Shown: positions 10,399-22,501, counted from the stretch's first letter. The stretch is DNA of 64,000 nt from Shinisaurus crocodilurus (GCA_021292165.1 CM037877.1:81499691-81563690); one strand, 5' to 3'. Translations and numbers: made by a program. The notes: a model not told the origin generated them from the sequence alone.

Positions 10399-10600
10399 AA
10401 CAGCACAATTCTATGTATGGCTACTGAGAAGCAAGTCCTTTTAAGTTCAATGGGACTTACTCCCAGGTTAAGGGCACAATCCTATATATGTTTAGACAGA
10501 AAAAAGTCCTACAACTCCCAGTATTCCCTAGCCATCATGGCTGGGGAATGCAGGGAGTTGTAGGACTTCTTTCTTCTAAACATGCATAGGATTGCACCCT
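10399..10600. mobile_element. Two adjacent palindromic MITEs
   Basis: Positions 10399-10470 resemble a small element with AGCACAATTCTATGTATGG at one end and TTCAATGGGACTTACTCCC inside. Positions 10471-10600 form a second element with inverted termini AGGGCACAATCCTATATATG and (complement of the end) AGGGTGCAATCCTATGCATG, plus an internal inverted TACAACTCCCAG/CTGGGAGTTGTA-like pair. The second type recurs at 11471 and 20724. No protein is encoded; superfamily not determined. Confidence 0.7.
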
Positions 10601-10715
10601 AAGTGTGTCTAGGTGTAAGAGGACTGGGATTTTATATAGCATCTCTCTCCAACTCTAAAGCAAAAAACAACCCGGAATACTCAAAAGATTGCAGTCATGT
10701 CCAAGGACATTCATA

Positions 10716-10779
10716 TCGATCAGAAAATGAATTTGAAATCATGATTACTTTCATGATTTCAAATTCATTTTCTGATCGA
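10716..10779. repeat. Perfect 29-bp inverted repeat (hairpin)
   Basis: The arms 10716-10744 and 10751-10779 are exact reverse complements (starting TCGATCAGAAAATG) around a 6-base spacer TTACTT. The following ATTACTTTCATGATTTC (about 10780-10796) repeats the loop and start of the right arm. This is typical of a replication template switch. No transposon termini are apparent. Confidence 0.9.
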
Positions 10780-11470
10780 TTACTTTCATGATTTCATCAT
10801 AAGTTGTTATAGGAAAAAGTTATCAAAGAGTAATGGAAAAAAAGGCAGCACCTTACAGCAGAAGGGGATACAAGTCACCCAAAGGAAGATTTATACACTT
10901 TGCATCAGTTATAAAAATAAGTAAAAGTATAATGATCTTTTACAAAGCATAGCCTCAGGAAACAATGTACAAAGCTGCTAAAACAATAATGTGGAACACC
11001 AATTGAAAAGATAAATGCAACCGCTAGCAGAAAGGTTAACAGGGAGCCAAGAAGGTGACATGCCACAGGAGTTGAGTTATGCATGTGCTAGAATAATTTG
11101 GAACTCAGAAAATAGTATGCAGGGAGGGAAATTATGTGAAAAGCAAATTCTTGCTTTCTCAACGATGGTCAAGAATAAAACATGTACCTCATGCCAAGCT
11201 TAATGCTTTTGTACCCAGGTCTACTCAAGGTACAATGCCAATATCAGCAACTCCTGTCTACTTATCATGGGTTTGGCCTTAAATGCTGAGTTTTAAAACT
11301 GTGTCACAGCAAGTCTTCATAAATAATGGGCAAAATGGTTTGAGTCTCCCAGGCCCATATCCAAAATGTTTGTGGTAATGGTGGGGGCTTAGGATAAACA
11401 GAGGGGGAGTGCTGGCTCAGGACTGAAGTGGAGTCCATATGGTATCTCTTTTGCTAGGGCTAACACTTTA

Positions 11471-11555
11471 AGGGTGCAATCCTATGCATGTTTAGACATG
11501 CTGGCTGGGGAATGCTGGGAGGTGTAGGATGTCTAAAAATGCATAGGATTGCTCC
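11471..11555. mobile_element. Palindromic MITE, second copy
   Basis: Short internally deleted relative of 10471-10600: starts AGGGTGCAATCCTATGCATG and ends with the inverted TGCATAGGATTGCTCCTT. Preceded by TTTA. Confidence 0.7.
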
Positions 11556-11739
11556 TTGAAACATCTTGCTGCACCAGTCAGACACCAATTCCTGCCTTCA
11601 GCTATTCCCCTCACCCTGCCACCCATGGTGCCGCCTGGAGGAGGTTGCTTCACCCTGCTGCATGGCAGGGCCGGCTATGACAGGGGTGGTCATTTTACGT
11701 CAATGCAAAACAACAACAAAAACCCTTTAATATAAGTAC

Positions 11740-12736
11740 TCTATTATGTATGCAGAAGCATACGAAAAACTTGGTCTCTCACTTAACATCAAAAAAACCA
11801 AAGTGCTTCATCAGCAAGTGCAAGCTAACCCTTTGATGATGCCATCTATCCAACTTGGCGGGACAACACTGGAAAATGTTGATCATTTTCTCTATCTTGG
11901 CAGCTATCTTTCTGTTACAGCTAACATCGACAGTGAAATCCAGCATCGTTTGAGCTCCGCAAGTGCCGCGTTTTCTTGAATGAAACATAGAGTGTTCAAG
12001 GATCGGGATATTTGTAAGAAGACCAAAACACTGGTTTATGAAGCCATTGTATTACCAACTTTATTGTATGCCTGCAAAACATGGACTATCTATAAACGTC
12101 ACTTCCACCTCCTTGAAAGATTTCATCAACGTTGCCTCCGGAAAATCCTGCTAATTACTTGGGAAGATAGGCGAACAAATGTCAGTGTACTGGAAGAAGC
12201 AAAGACTACGTAGCGTTGAAAAAATGATCCTTCAACGCCAACTTCAGTGGACCGGTCATGTTGTTTGAATGCCTGACTGCCGTCTCCCAAAGCAGTTACT
12301 TTATTCCCAACTCAAGGATGGAAAGCGGAATATCGGTGGTCAATATAAGAGGTTTAATGATGTTCTTAAGGCTAATCTAAAAAAATGCAATATAAACATC
12401 GAAAACTGGGAAGCTCTGGCCCATGAACGCTCTAACTGGAGGTTGGCCTTTCACAAAGGTTCTATGAACTTTGAAGAAGCCCGAGTGCAAGGTGAAAGGG
12501 AGAAACGTGCTAAGCGAAAAGCACGTCAAACGAATCCTTTGCAGTACCATCTTCCATCTGGTAACCTGTGTCCTCACTGTGGGAAACTGTGTGGATCTAG
12601 AATTGGCCTCCACAGTCACTTACAGACCCATCACTAGAGTCTACACAATTTTTCTTTAGAATTTCCTCCTTTTAAAATTTCCTTTTTGTAAATTTTTATC
12701 CTGGAAGACAATCTTACTCGGTCACGAGTGATCGCC

Positions 12737-12774
<38 letters not shown>

Positions 12775-12775
12775 A
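11740..12775 (+). pseudogene. Non-LTR retrotransposon RT C-terminus with zinc finger and GAT tail
   Basis: Reads in three broken frames the C-terminal half of an endonuclease/RT-type LINE protein: LGLSLNIKKTKV and FLYLGSYLS (11746-11979), TLLYACKTWTIYKRH and CLRKILLITWEDRR (11980-12213), and a tail with PKQLLYSQLKDGKR, HERSNWR and a zinc finger CPHCGKLCGSRIGLHSH (12269-12637). It ends in a (GAT)n run at 12737-12772, a common 3' tail of non-LTR elements. In-frame stops near 11979 and 12213 and a TGA near 12268 disable it. It is 5'-truncated, with no endonuclease or RT catalytic core present. The exact clade (RTE-like or another) is not settled. Confidence 0.75.
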
Positions 12776-13225
12776 TGTTTAAATTAAAGTTATAGAATTA
12801 ATTAATTAAATTTCATTGTATTCAAATTATGCAAGTTAAAAATGAAGGCCAAATGCTTGTCACACATCCCAGTACCTTTGAATTCATTGATCAGAACACC
12901 AGAAGGCAGAGTGACTTCACTTTTTACAGAGCAATTTAACAGAACACTGCCTGCACATTGTTCCTAATAGCTCTGTAAATAAAGGTCTAGGACCAGCACT
13001 TTAAATTTTTTTTAAAAGGAAAACTGAAAACTCAGGAAAGGAATGTGGAATGTCCTCCCTGCTGCCACCACCACCCAAGACTGGTGGGGCAATCTTCCCC
13101 CCAGAGATGCTCTGACCTTGAGCATTCCCAAGGTTAAAACTAACAAAACAAATATGGTTATATACAGATAGACTCAACATAGAGAAGACATATAAATATG
13201 GAAAATATAGAGAACAGACTTCCAC

Positions 13226-14040
13226 TGGTCACTCACCTGGGGGCCAGGGAGAAGATTTGCGAGTGGGGGAGGAGAGAGGAGTCAGGTAACAGGTCAGGTT
13301 GGTCACAGATACTGAGCCAATGGCTCAACTAGGGCGGGAACACAGGAAAGGGCTTATTTAGGCACCTGGGTTCCCGCCCACGGTCTCTTTTGCTGCTGTT
13401 TTCCAGCTCCCTCCCATCCCGCCCTGTTAGCAGTGTAGGCTCCTCTGGTCGCCCATCAACGGGGGCCGAGTAGGAATTTTGGCTCATTGTCTCAATTGGC
13501 CGGGGCAATGGACGGGTTTTGCCTACTCTACACTATGAATCAGGGTAGGGAAATTTTTGAATTCGATCTTGATCCCACCAGGGGGATCATAGCTAAATTG
13601 GTCGCATTTGCGGGAAGTGCGGGATTAGGCAGTATGGCTTAGGTTTATGGTGATCATCCAGTGGCACCTTTCAAAGTGACTGACGTTTACCCAAGGCTAC
13701 CCTCGCTAATGCCCTGAGGCTTGGCAGGAGGGAGATTGGGACGTCTTTGGGGTTTTGCCTTTCTCGCCTACATTGGGTGCCTGGAGGCATCAAAGTAAGG
13801 CGACGATGGTAAAGCCCTCCAGCTCCACATGGAGGGCAACTGGCCGGGGGCGGACCAACCCGCCTCTGGTGCGGTTAGGATGTATTCGCCAAAATATTGG
13901 TTTTTCCCCGGCCAATGGCCAGGCTAGGTTAGTACCGCACTTCGCCCTTCACAGATTTTCAATTCAATAAATGTGGCCCTGATTTGAAACCATATATTCT
14001 GTGTCTGACTCTTCTTTATCTCACCCATACACTCGCAACA
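13226..14040 (+). mobile_element. LTR-like block, family unknown
   Basis: Composition differs from the AT-rich surroundings. There is a TTATTTAGG TATA-like motif near 13350, a polyadenylation signal AATAAA near 13965, and a CA-ending terminus near ACTCGCAACA at 14040. No convincing 5-base duplication or exact 5' end was found. Boundaries are approximate. Confidence 0.35.
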
Positions 14041-14361
14041 GAATCACACGAATGGGTGGTGTCATTTAAGATCCCCCCAAAGGGAACACTTAATAACAGA
14101 GGTCTTGCAAAAGAAAAACACTCTATTGCCTTCCAGTGCTTATAGCACATGTCACAACCTATTGGACCAACTAGGATATTGGCAGGAGAAGGGAGAGCAG
14201 GTAGGCATTGTGTCTCTCCTCATGCCCATGGGCAGAAACATGCAAACTAGCTCAGAGTACTCGGCTCTAGCAATTTCCCACAACTTCTTATAGAGGCCAA
14301 TCTAAAACCATAGGCTTGGATCCAGAGTTAGTGCTAATGGAAACTGTACAGTCTGTTTCTG

Positions 14362-14465
14362 CCTGATGATCTATTTTATCTATTTATTTAATACATTATT
14401 ATACCGCCCAATAGCCAAAGCTCTCTGGGCGGTTTACAACAGTTAAAACCATAAAATACAATATA
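14362..14465 (-). repeat. LINE/SINE 3' tail, reverse orientation
   Basis: The complement reads the common reptile tail with ACTGTTGTAAACCGCCCAGA, then GCTATTGGGCGGTATAATAA and a TAAATAAATA-rich end. Similar tails in other orientations occur near 24360-24395, 35085-35201 and 56845-56870. Confidence 0.6.
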
Positions 14466-16305
14466 ATGTAAATATAAAATTTAAGACCACAGATTAAAAA
14501 AACGTGACATAAAATGAGGATTGTTGTGTGAAAGATGTCAATCTACCTAATACGGCAGGAGCTGGACTGATTGTCTTTTAAGCAAAGTTGATTAAATCCA
14601 TCTGCTTCATTTGTTATCCCAATGGCTATCTCGGATCTGAGCTCTGTAATTCTTTAAATGTGCCTGGTAAAATGACTTCACCATATGAACTCGAACAACA
14701 ACGTGATATGTTGCATACAATTGGAAGTACGTGACCACCTTACTGTATCTGTATGTATGGTTTTCAGAAAAAGTGTGATGTTATTTATAAAAGAGAAAAC
14801 AAAAACTTTACATGCCACTCCTGAATATACATGCAGGTGTAGTATTTCTGCCTGCTACACTATAATGGCTGCATGGTTAGTGATGTTAGAAGGCCTAAAT
14901 ACATAGGTATGTTGCAAGAAATCAAGTAGAGTTCCTTGCATAAAAAAAGGAGAAGCCACACTTGATTTCTGTGAGCATAATCTGGACAAGTTGCACAGCC
15001 CACTTCAAGTTAGCTAGCCACCCCAACTTTGCCACAGAGATTGGGAAGGGCTGCCTACCCTTCAAAGGCAGCCCTCCCTGGCTGAGAGGTAGCCTTGTGG
15101 ACCCCTGTAAATTGTAGGTGGTAAGGTAGCCAAAGTCCCTGTGTGAGCAGAATCGGGATTCTGCCCTTTCAAAGCAACCTGGATGCTGCCAACCACTGAA
15201 TGGCTAATTGCCAGCCCAGTGTGCCCAGGGCCACCTGTTAGCTGGGGTCAGGCTGCCTTTGAAGGGACTTTGAAAGCAGCTTTGAAGGCATGATCCATGA
15301 CTTCAGAGCCATCTAGAATCCCACTGCATCCAGCCTGGGATGCACTAGTGACTGGGTGGCTTTGAAGAGGAAGATTACCCCAAGCTGCCAGTCCTCTCCT
15401 TCAAAGCCACCCAGTTATAGGTTCAGCCCCCTAGTTGTCTGTGATGCTTGAGGGAGTCCTATGCATGTAGAGGTGAGCAGATTTGTGCTCACCCAAGCCT
15501 ACCTAGGCCTGGTTCATCAGATACTTTTCTGCAACACTTTTCTACAAATGATGTGACTTGCTCTGAAGATGTAAGAGAAAAACCGAATTTCTATGCAGCT
15601 GTTATGAAAGCATGCCATCAGTCTTTCTTTGATGCTATCTATTGCGAAAGGTTAGTTATTCAGGTCAAACACAGTCTTTTTCTTTTCTTTGCTGATAACA
15701 TTATCGCTGCTCTCACCCTAAGCCTCTTATTTTGAGATATTTCATATTCCAATCTTGAGCCTGCAGCAGTGTTTGGAACATTTTTAACCTACCAAGGGCT
15801 TCAAGTTGGTTGTTCCCCAAACTGAAAATAAAACCTTAATGAAATCCTGAAGGTACTATTTCTTTTCCTATTGTAGCCCCAGATAATAGATAATATGTTG
15901 AAAATGTCATGTAATGGGTTATTCAAGGGCACTGGAAGCAGGAATAATTTGTATAAACAGAAAACATGCTATAGCTTGTGAATGAAATTTATTTCAAATT
16001 GTAAAGTTGACTTCCAAAGCCTGGTTTGTTTGGAAGCCATTAACCATAGTTCCTGGTTCACAAGTAATGGGAAGCTATGGTTAACTATGGCTTCCTGGCA
16101 CCTTGGCTCACTCATATGAAGGGAGGAGCAAAGCAGCTGCAAAGGGGCTGCACTGCACATGGGTGCACAGAGCTCATGGATATCCTGGCTTCTTAGACCA
16201 GGATATGATCATTCAAACTGGGTCAATGAGAATTCATATGATTCCACATGTACAGAGTTTTTCCGCAACATTGCATTAACCCAAGCTGCTTCCTGCCAAC
16301 ATGTA

Positions 16306-17424
16306 CAGTAGTACCTTGGATTACAAGCATAATTCGTTCCAGACCCATGCTCGTAATCCAAAATACTTGTACATCAAAGCAAGTTTCCCCATTAGAAATA
16401 ATGGGAACTCTGCTGATTCGTTCCACAACCATTTAATCACTGCTTTGCCGGCTCCCTGGCAGGGAGCCCCATGGAGGGAGCCGGCAAAGCAGTGATTAAA
16501 TGCTTGTGGAATGAATTCCTGGGAGCCGGCACCGCAGCGCGAGGCACCTGCAGAGCAAGCGGCTGCGCTGCGCCACACCTCTACTCGCTCTGCGGGCGCC
16601 TCCCGCGCTGCCGTGCCGGCTCCCAGGCAGGGAAGCAGCAGTGCGAGGCGCCAGCAGAGCGAGTGGCCGCACCTGGCCTCCACGGCTCCCTGCCAGGGAG
16701 CTGGCAAAGCACTGCCAGCTCCCTGGCAGGGAGCTGTGTGGAGGCGCTCCCACCACTCCCTACCTTTTCTTTTCCAGTGGAGGCTCGCTGAGGGGAGGTG
16801 AGCCGCCCACGCTGCCATCCCCGGTCCCATCACATCCTGAAGCGGCTCCCTTTCCTTTTCCAGCGGCGGCTCTGCTCTCCTCAGCGAGCCGCCCGCGCTG
16901 CCATCGGCGGTCCCGTCGCATCCGGAAGTGACACGACGGGACCGGCGGCGCGGGTGGCTCGCTGCGGAGAACAGAGCCGCCGCTGGAAAAGCGGCTCCCT
17001 TTTCTTCGCCATGTGGCTCCTTTTTCTTTTCCAGCAGTGGCTCGCCTCCCCTCAGCGAGCCGCCCGCGCTGCCATCGGCGGTCCCGTCGCATCCGGAAGT
17101 GACACGATGGCACCGGCGGCGCGGGCGGCTCGCTGCGGAGAGGCGAGCCGCTGCTGGAAAAGCGGCTCCCTTTTCTTCGCCATGTGGCTCCTTTTTCTTT
17201 TCCAGCAGCGGCTCGCCTCCCCTCAGCGAGCCGCCCGCGCTGCCATCGCTGGTCCCGTCGCGTCATCTCCCCCCGGAAGTGACGCAACGGGACTGGCAGC
17301 GAGTAACCCGGTGTGCTCGTTTTGCAAGACCTCGCTCGTTTAGCAAGTCAAAATTTTTGCAAAACTTTTGCTCGTCTTTCAAAATGCTCGCACACCGGGT
17401 TACTCGTAATCCAAGGTATTACTG
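16306..17424. mobile_element. 1.1-kb TA-flanked inverted-repeat element with CG-rich tandem core
   Basis: It begins CAGTAGTACCTTGGATTACA and ends in GTAATCCAAGGTATTACTG, imperfect inverted termini, each flanked by TA. That points to a Tc1/mariner-type target. The core holds imperfect copies of a roughly 170-bp unit (16841, 16982 and 17152 regions). Each unit contains opposing GCGAGCCGCCCGCGCTGCC and GGCGCGGGCGGCTCGCTGC strings. The long alanine/arginine-rich frames here (for example 16928-17599) arise from the repeat. No transposase seen. Confidence 0.7.
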
Positions 17425-18937
17425 TATACTATTTCATCCTGAGATATGGTTGAGGATGGCAATTTTGTATGTAACCCCCCCCCCCAAAAAAAAACACCAA
17501 AACAAAACTGGAGGTACCAAAGAAAGTATTCAAATAGAAAAGAAAAGAAAGCTAGCTATTATGGGAGCATTTGCTATAGCTTTATCACCCCAGACATAGA
17601 GACATGTACTAATAAGCTCTAAATACATTCCAAAAGATAATTGTTCTGAAGGGGCAACTTATCAGCTGGAGTGTGCATGCTCATGCATGCAGCTACATAT
17701 TGTAACTTTTCAAAACATCTGAACAATTTTTATCACAATAAAAGTGTGGATGGCACGAACAACAGAGTGAGAGTGCTACCCAAAAAGTACAATAGATTCT
17801 TTGATATGCCTCTTGAGAGGAGCAGATCCTCCTAATTGAATGCAAATATGGACATTTGGCAAATTGTGCTGTCACCTAATTGTCCTGTGGCCAGGCTGGT
17901 AGGCTGAATCCTAATGGGACATATAAATCAGGATGCATATAGCTTTTTTAAAAAGTGTTTTTTTGCTTTCACAGATGACGGAGTGTATCAAATAATATAT
18001 GGTATGCTATGTATAAATTAATTGGTAAGTGACTCTTAGCTACCAAACTGACAAGAGTTTCATGGGTAAAGGATAGCACTCCTGATCTGCTTGTGAATGC
18101 TTGCAAGCATAAATCCTGATCCTATAGTTGCCATGAGTCCTTTCAGGAAAAAGTGTCAGGAAATGGGAACAGCTGGGAGGGTTTGCAATGTAAGGAGGCA
18201 AAACAGATCTGTTTTGGATCAGTTGAGATTCTTCAGGGGTCTGGGTCTGATTCCACATCCAATAGTGTAAAGTTGTGATGTCATATCCTGTTTTTAACTA
18301 TGGATATAACCTAGGTGCCCTAGTGCCATAGTCTTCCCAAATTACAACTACTGGTAATAATTTAGAAATGTGATTGTGCAGAAGCAAGCTTTAAAAGCAA
18401 TGTCCAATTCATTTCAGTAAATGAAAGCCATGATCTACAATCCAGTAAGGGTTCCAATTTGCACTTAGAGCTGTCCTGTTGCAAGGCTGTCCAATTCATG
18501 TCAATTGCAGGATCGGCTTTGTACCCACAGAGGAGGAGGGACCCAAGTCTATCAGCCCACAGCTCCCCTCAAGATGAATGAGAAAACCTGATCATGTGTC
18601 AGTGCACACAGGGCTCTCTATCAGGGCATAAATATTTTCTTTAACCTTTTATTTTTCTTAAATAGATTAAAATACAAAAATGATCCTAAGAGGGGTTATT
18701 TAGGGCTTCAGCATGGTATGTCTCAGAAGACCTTATCTAGTAACGTTCTCAGGAAGCAATGTGTGCTAAATTAAATCATATTTCCAAGGAAACAGGAATA
18801 GGAGAATAACAGAATTGCACAAGAAGAGCAGGTTATCAAATATTTTACCATGAATCAAAGGTTTCCAAAAGACCCATGAAAACAGGATGGGAAGTTTAAT
18901 CACAGGAATGTTATTTGCTGGGAAATCAAACGATTGT

Positions 18938-18980
<43 letters not shown>
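18938..18980. repeat. (TCA)n microsatellite
   Basis: About 14 tandem TCA triplets within the PCSK5 intron, followed by TTATTATTA. It explains poly-Ser and poly-Met reading frames. Confidence 0.95.
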
Positions 18981-18981
<1 letters not shown>

Positions 18982-19541
18982 TATTATTAATCAAGGAGAC
19001 TAGAGAAACAAGCCAAAGTTATAAAATTTATCCAAACAAGCAGATAAAAATAAAGACATCACTGGAATTATCTCAGAATTTGTCTTTAAAATTAATCATT
19101 TGAAAACAGCAAACTTTCCAGGAGAGATGGCTAATATCCCAGATTACTAGAAGAAATGGTAGACAAAATTTTCAAAAACAGCTGATCTTAACTCCTTATT
19201 AGCAGCAAGAGACTAATAAGGAGAAAATGTTGAACAAATTCATATCTGTGATGGAAAACAAGGATTGAGAGAGAATAAAACTGTTTCTGCCCTCCCTTCA
19301 GTAGGAAGATCATCAGGTGTCTTTGTTTATTTGTAGAAACCAATTTTTGATTGAGAAAGATTTTTTGGGATTTAAATGTACAGACTTTCTGATCCTATAT
19401 CTAAAAATGTGCCCAGTGACCAGCAATTTCATTTTCTAGATAAGATTTATTCATCTACACAAAGCCCTAGTTGATATCTTCTCTTTTCCCCCACAAGATG
19501 AGATACAAATACACTTCGATCATGTTGAAAAGACCACATAC

Positions 19542-19754
19542 TATTTTTCTGTCATAGGATTCTCCACTGCTGTAAGTTGTGGCTAGTGTAGACGCACATT
19601 CTTCTAGATACCAAGGTTTCCGGCCACTTTCAGCTGTGCTGCTGATGGAGATAGTGTAGATACTATTGGTGTAACCATCACAGGAACAATGGTCCTTACT
19701 TCTTCCACCATTTCCAGATGCCCAAACATAAATGGAACCCAAGTTGTTTCGGCC
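19542..19754 (-). CDS. PCSK5: PCSK5 internal exon of the catalytic domain
   Basis: The 213-base exon has 71 codons with phase 0 at both ends. The reading begins [20 protein letters not shown] and continues through [18 protein letters not shown] to [10 protein letters not shown]. The Asn in ASGNGG is the oxyanion-hole asparagine of the furin-like subtilases. The acceptor is a pyrimidine-rich tract ending CAAATAG (just above 19754) and the donor is GTATGT (19541-19536). The [11 protein letters not shown] and ISSTAESG strings fit PCSK5 better than PCSK6 (REGDYC, VSSATENG) as I remember those proteins. The preceding exon, with the Asp and His of the triad, lies upstream, beyond 64000 or unrecognised. 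Confidence 0.94.
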
Positions 19755-20898
19755 CTATTTGGAATAAGTAGGGAAAAGAAATGTAGTTAATAAGCATATA
19801 AGATTCCCTTATCTGTTCTCCTCACCTCCAATTGGAAAAATATAGCATAATATTGCCAAGTTAAACCAATTTAATCCTCATTTATTTCTATGGGGAATGT
19901 TAAACATATAGTTAAATGGTATTTTAAAGTGCTTAATATAGATAGGCTCATGCTTAACTGAGGAGATGGTAACATGCTTTTTTGCTCACGTAAATTAAGC
20001 TCATTTTATCAGTAGTTAGAATTTAAAAGATAAGGTACTAAAAGAAAATGGGTTCTTAGAAGAGGTTATACTTTATCCACTTTCCAAACTACTTGTACCC
20101 AATTTAAGATACTGACTATCCCAAAAACTTGGACTAGTTTTTCATCACAACTACCAGCCAATTAATTAGCCTTCTTTCCTGAAATGCTGACAGGTCCTGT
20201 CCTGACTACTACAGAACAATTGGGTTTCTTTGACCTCTCTGCTTCTGGTCACTCTTTGGAGTACTCCTTCTAACCTGTAATAATGGAGGACATGTCAGCA
20301 CCAGAAATTAATAATTCAATATTACGGTAATTCTTTCTCCTTTCATCATAATCAGTGGTGCTCTACAAAGTGCTATTTCCTGCAGACTTCATTGAATTCT
20401 GCACACACACACACACACACACACACACCATGGATAAATGATCTTTTGCTGAACTAATATACATTTTGGGAAGTGTGTGCAATAAGAATAGTACATTTTA
20501 AATAGTTTGACTATAGATCTGTGGGTAGGGAGAATAAATGTACTTTAACAGAATGAAGAACTTAATCTCATACATTCTAATTAGATTATGCTTATTCTTA
20601 TTATTTTATATAAAAAAGCACACTATCTAAAACTTCATATGTGTGATAGAGCTTCACATTAAATATTGTTCAAAACCTCTAATCTCCCAAAGACTACCCC
20701 TGTGCATATAATTATGCCTTTTAAGGTGCAATCCTATGCATATTTAGACAGAAAAAAAGTCCTACAACTCCCAGCATTCCCCAGCCAGCCATGGACTTTT
20801 GTAGGACTTTTTTCTGTCAAAACATGCATAGAATTGTGCCCTAAATTGGCCTAGATGAAATGAAACATTTCTGGTTAAAAACTGATTTAACATCTTAA
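19755..20898. other. Intron segment
   Basis: Intron upstream of the 19542-19754 exon. It holds an (AC)n microsatellite at 20401-20428 and a third palindromic MITE at 20724-20842 (start AAGGTGCAATCCTATGCATA, inverted end TGCATAGAATTGTGCCCT). Nothing else recognised. Confidence 0.6.
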
Positions 20899-21612
20899 TT
20901 GCTACTGATCACTTATGTCGGACTCTCAGTGAGCAAAGTATTTGATTACGTATATTTGGGACAAATGCAGAAAGTGTTGGAATTGCAGGAGCAAAGGATT
21001 ATTGAGCTCCAGTACTGTCCACCAGAGGGGATGGTCACAAATGTGTTGACGAAACTGCTGCCTAATGAACACCACCATTATCTCATGAACAGAATGAGTC
21101 TCGCAGAGTATTCCACATACCATTGAGAATGAGCATCGGAATAGCAATGGAAGGTGATTACAGGTTAAGGGAGCAGGCTAATGGTTAAATTGTTCTTGAG
21201 ATTTTTAAAGCAGTTGGCAAGTGCAAATGCAAGGGTTACTCAGTGTAAAGAACTAAGTAACAGCTCTGGGTGTATCAGAGAGCCTTAGCTGCAAACGGGG
21301 GTCACAAGTGGGTGGAGAATGTTGCCTAGCAGTCAGGTGGAGCCAAATAAGTGTCTTTTTAGCCCAGGCTTCTTGTGTAGAAAAAGACTAACATGCTCTG
21401 TATGTTCTATATAGTAGTAGTGATCCCATTCTGTTAGAAGTGTGCCCTGATTTGGTCTACTGTTTTACGTATACTTCTAGATGTTCAGCCGGTGGACTGT
21501 TCGTTACAGCATTCTTATTGCTACAGTTTTGCTCAGCCTGTTTATGACTCAATAAAGTTTGCCAAGCCCTTCCCTTTCAGAATTCAGTCTGTTTTATTCA
21601 ACCACTTCTGCA
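20899..21612 (+). pseudogene. Copia relic (family C): RNase H tail and LTR-like end
   Basis: Codons up to the stop at 21124-21126 read the C-terminus that follows RNase H in copia pol: IIELQYC, then a VLTKLLP-type motif and HHYLMNRM. Upstream pol is missing. From about 21127 to 21612 the sequence is LTR-like, with AATAAA near 21552 and a CA end near CTTCTGCA at 21612. The LTR start is uncertain. It differs from families A and D. A truncated, dead copy. Confidence 0.6.
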
Positions 21613-21716
21613 AGAAAGAAGTAAAATGTGTTTATATCATAATGAAATCAATGACTTATTAAATGCCTATCTCCCACTGATCGTAATGGAACTAAAGGCT
21701 GCAAGTCCAAGTCCAA

Positions 21717-22243
21717 TCTATATATATATAAAAGAAGTCCTGACTGACTGACTTATCAACGCCCAGCTCAAACCGTTTAATCTAGGAACGTGAAATTTTG
21801 AAGGAACATTGTTTTTATGACGTAGACACCCACTAAGGAAGGATTTTTGGAAATTCCGTCCCTAAGGGGGTGAAAAAAAGGGGGGGAATCGCCCCAATCT
21901 CATATCTCCTATGGGCAAAATAACAGGGAAGCAGTTCTGCAAATTGGCCTCACCTCATAATTGCTGCAGGAGCCAATAGGAGCAGTTATGCAAATAGCCC
22001 ATACGACACTTAGAATGTTCGTATGAATTCCTGCAGGGGCCAATAGGAGTGGGTATGCAAATCTCCCCTAGGCCATTTAGAATGTTCTCTAAGGGGGTGA
22101 AAAGGGAGGGAAACTTTTTAAATGACTGACTGAATGAATGAGTGTTGTGTGTGGGGCGTTGTCGCATAGGCTCCATCATGTTTTGATGGATCTACCCCAC
22201 GGTAACTCTTCATCACGCGAGCGAAGTCGCTGGCAACAGCTAG
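21717..22243 (+). mobile_element. Non-autonomous Helitron, 527 bp
   Basis: Begins TCTATATATATAAAAG after an A and ends in CTAG before a T, matching Helitron termini and A/T target preference. A hairpin AGCGA-AG-TCGCT sits about 10 bases before the CTAG. The interior holds TCCTGACTGACTGAC and CCGTCCCTAAGGGGGTGAAA. Two CCAATAGGAG-containing stretches also occur. The large Helitron at 42695-44721 has related ends and shares these segments. No Rep/helicase, so it would move only in trans. Confidence 0.85.
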
Positions 22244-22501
22244 TAAATAAATAAATAGGACTTGTAGCTCAGTAGGACTCAGGGGCAAACTTTAGACGCA
22301 GAGATGAATCTTGAGAAGCATGGATTGTCTGAAGCCACCAAGTGTAGTCTTGGCTAAACAGTAATTCAAACACCATTATTCTAATCTAAGGTCAACTCTC
22401 CAGTCACTGGTTACATTGGCTCCTGTTTACTTGTAGGATGTCATGTAAAATACAGTTCATGTGAAACCCATACAACAGATGTCCCCAATCTTTTCGGACC
22501 C
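22244..22501. repeat. Left arm of a large inverted duplication
   Basis: Reads in reverse complement at 26298-28768: GGACTTGTAGCTCAGTAGGA near 22258 pairs with 28737-28756. The GATTGTCTGAAGCCACCAAG segment and the TCTCCAGTCACTGGTTACAT segment also pair. The right arm is longer because of a hAT element (26395-28110) and an extra roughly 490 bp near 28227-28715. The arm includes the empty site CACTGGTT (22405-22412) matching the hAT target. Confidence 0.88.

Larger units (their letters stand above)
9762..19541 (-). other. PCSK5 intron between the two recognised exons
   Basis: The intron is 9.8 kb with GT-AG ends: donor GTATGT at 19541-19536 and acceptor CAG just above 9761. It contains the MITEs, LINE remnants and elements listed separately. 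Stretches 9764-10395, 10800-11470, 12776-13225, 14470-15970 and 17425-18930 show no gene or recognised repeat. The 95-codon frame at 15448-15735 has no recognisable domain. A degenerate inverted-repeat segment lies near 16020-16215. Confidence 0.75.

Noticed and set aside
15448..15735. A 95-codon frame as a possible exon
   Set aside because: No splice pair, no known domain, and no sign of conservation that can be judged here.
16321..17599. Frames of 170-223 codons on both strands
   Set aside because: They follow the CpG-rich tandem core of a TA-flanked element and have no recognisable domain.
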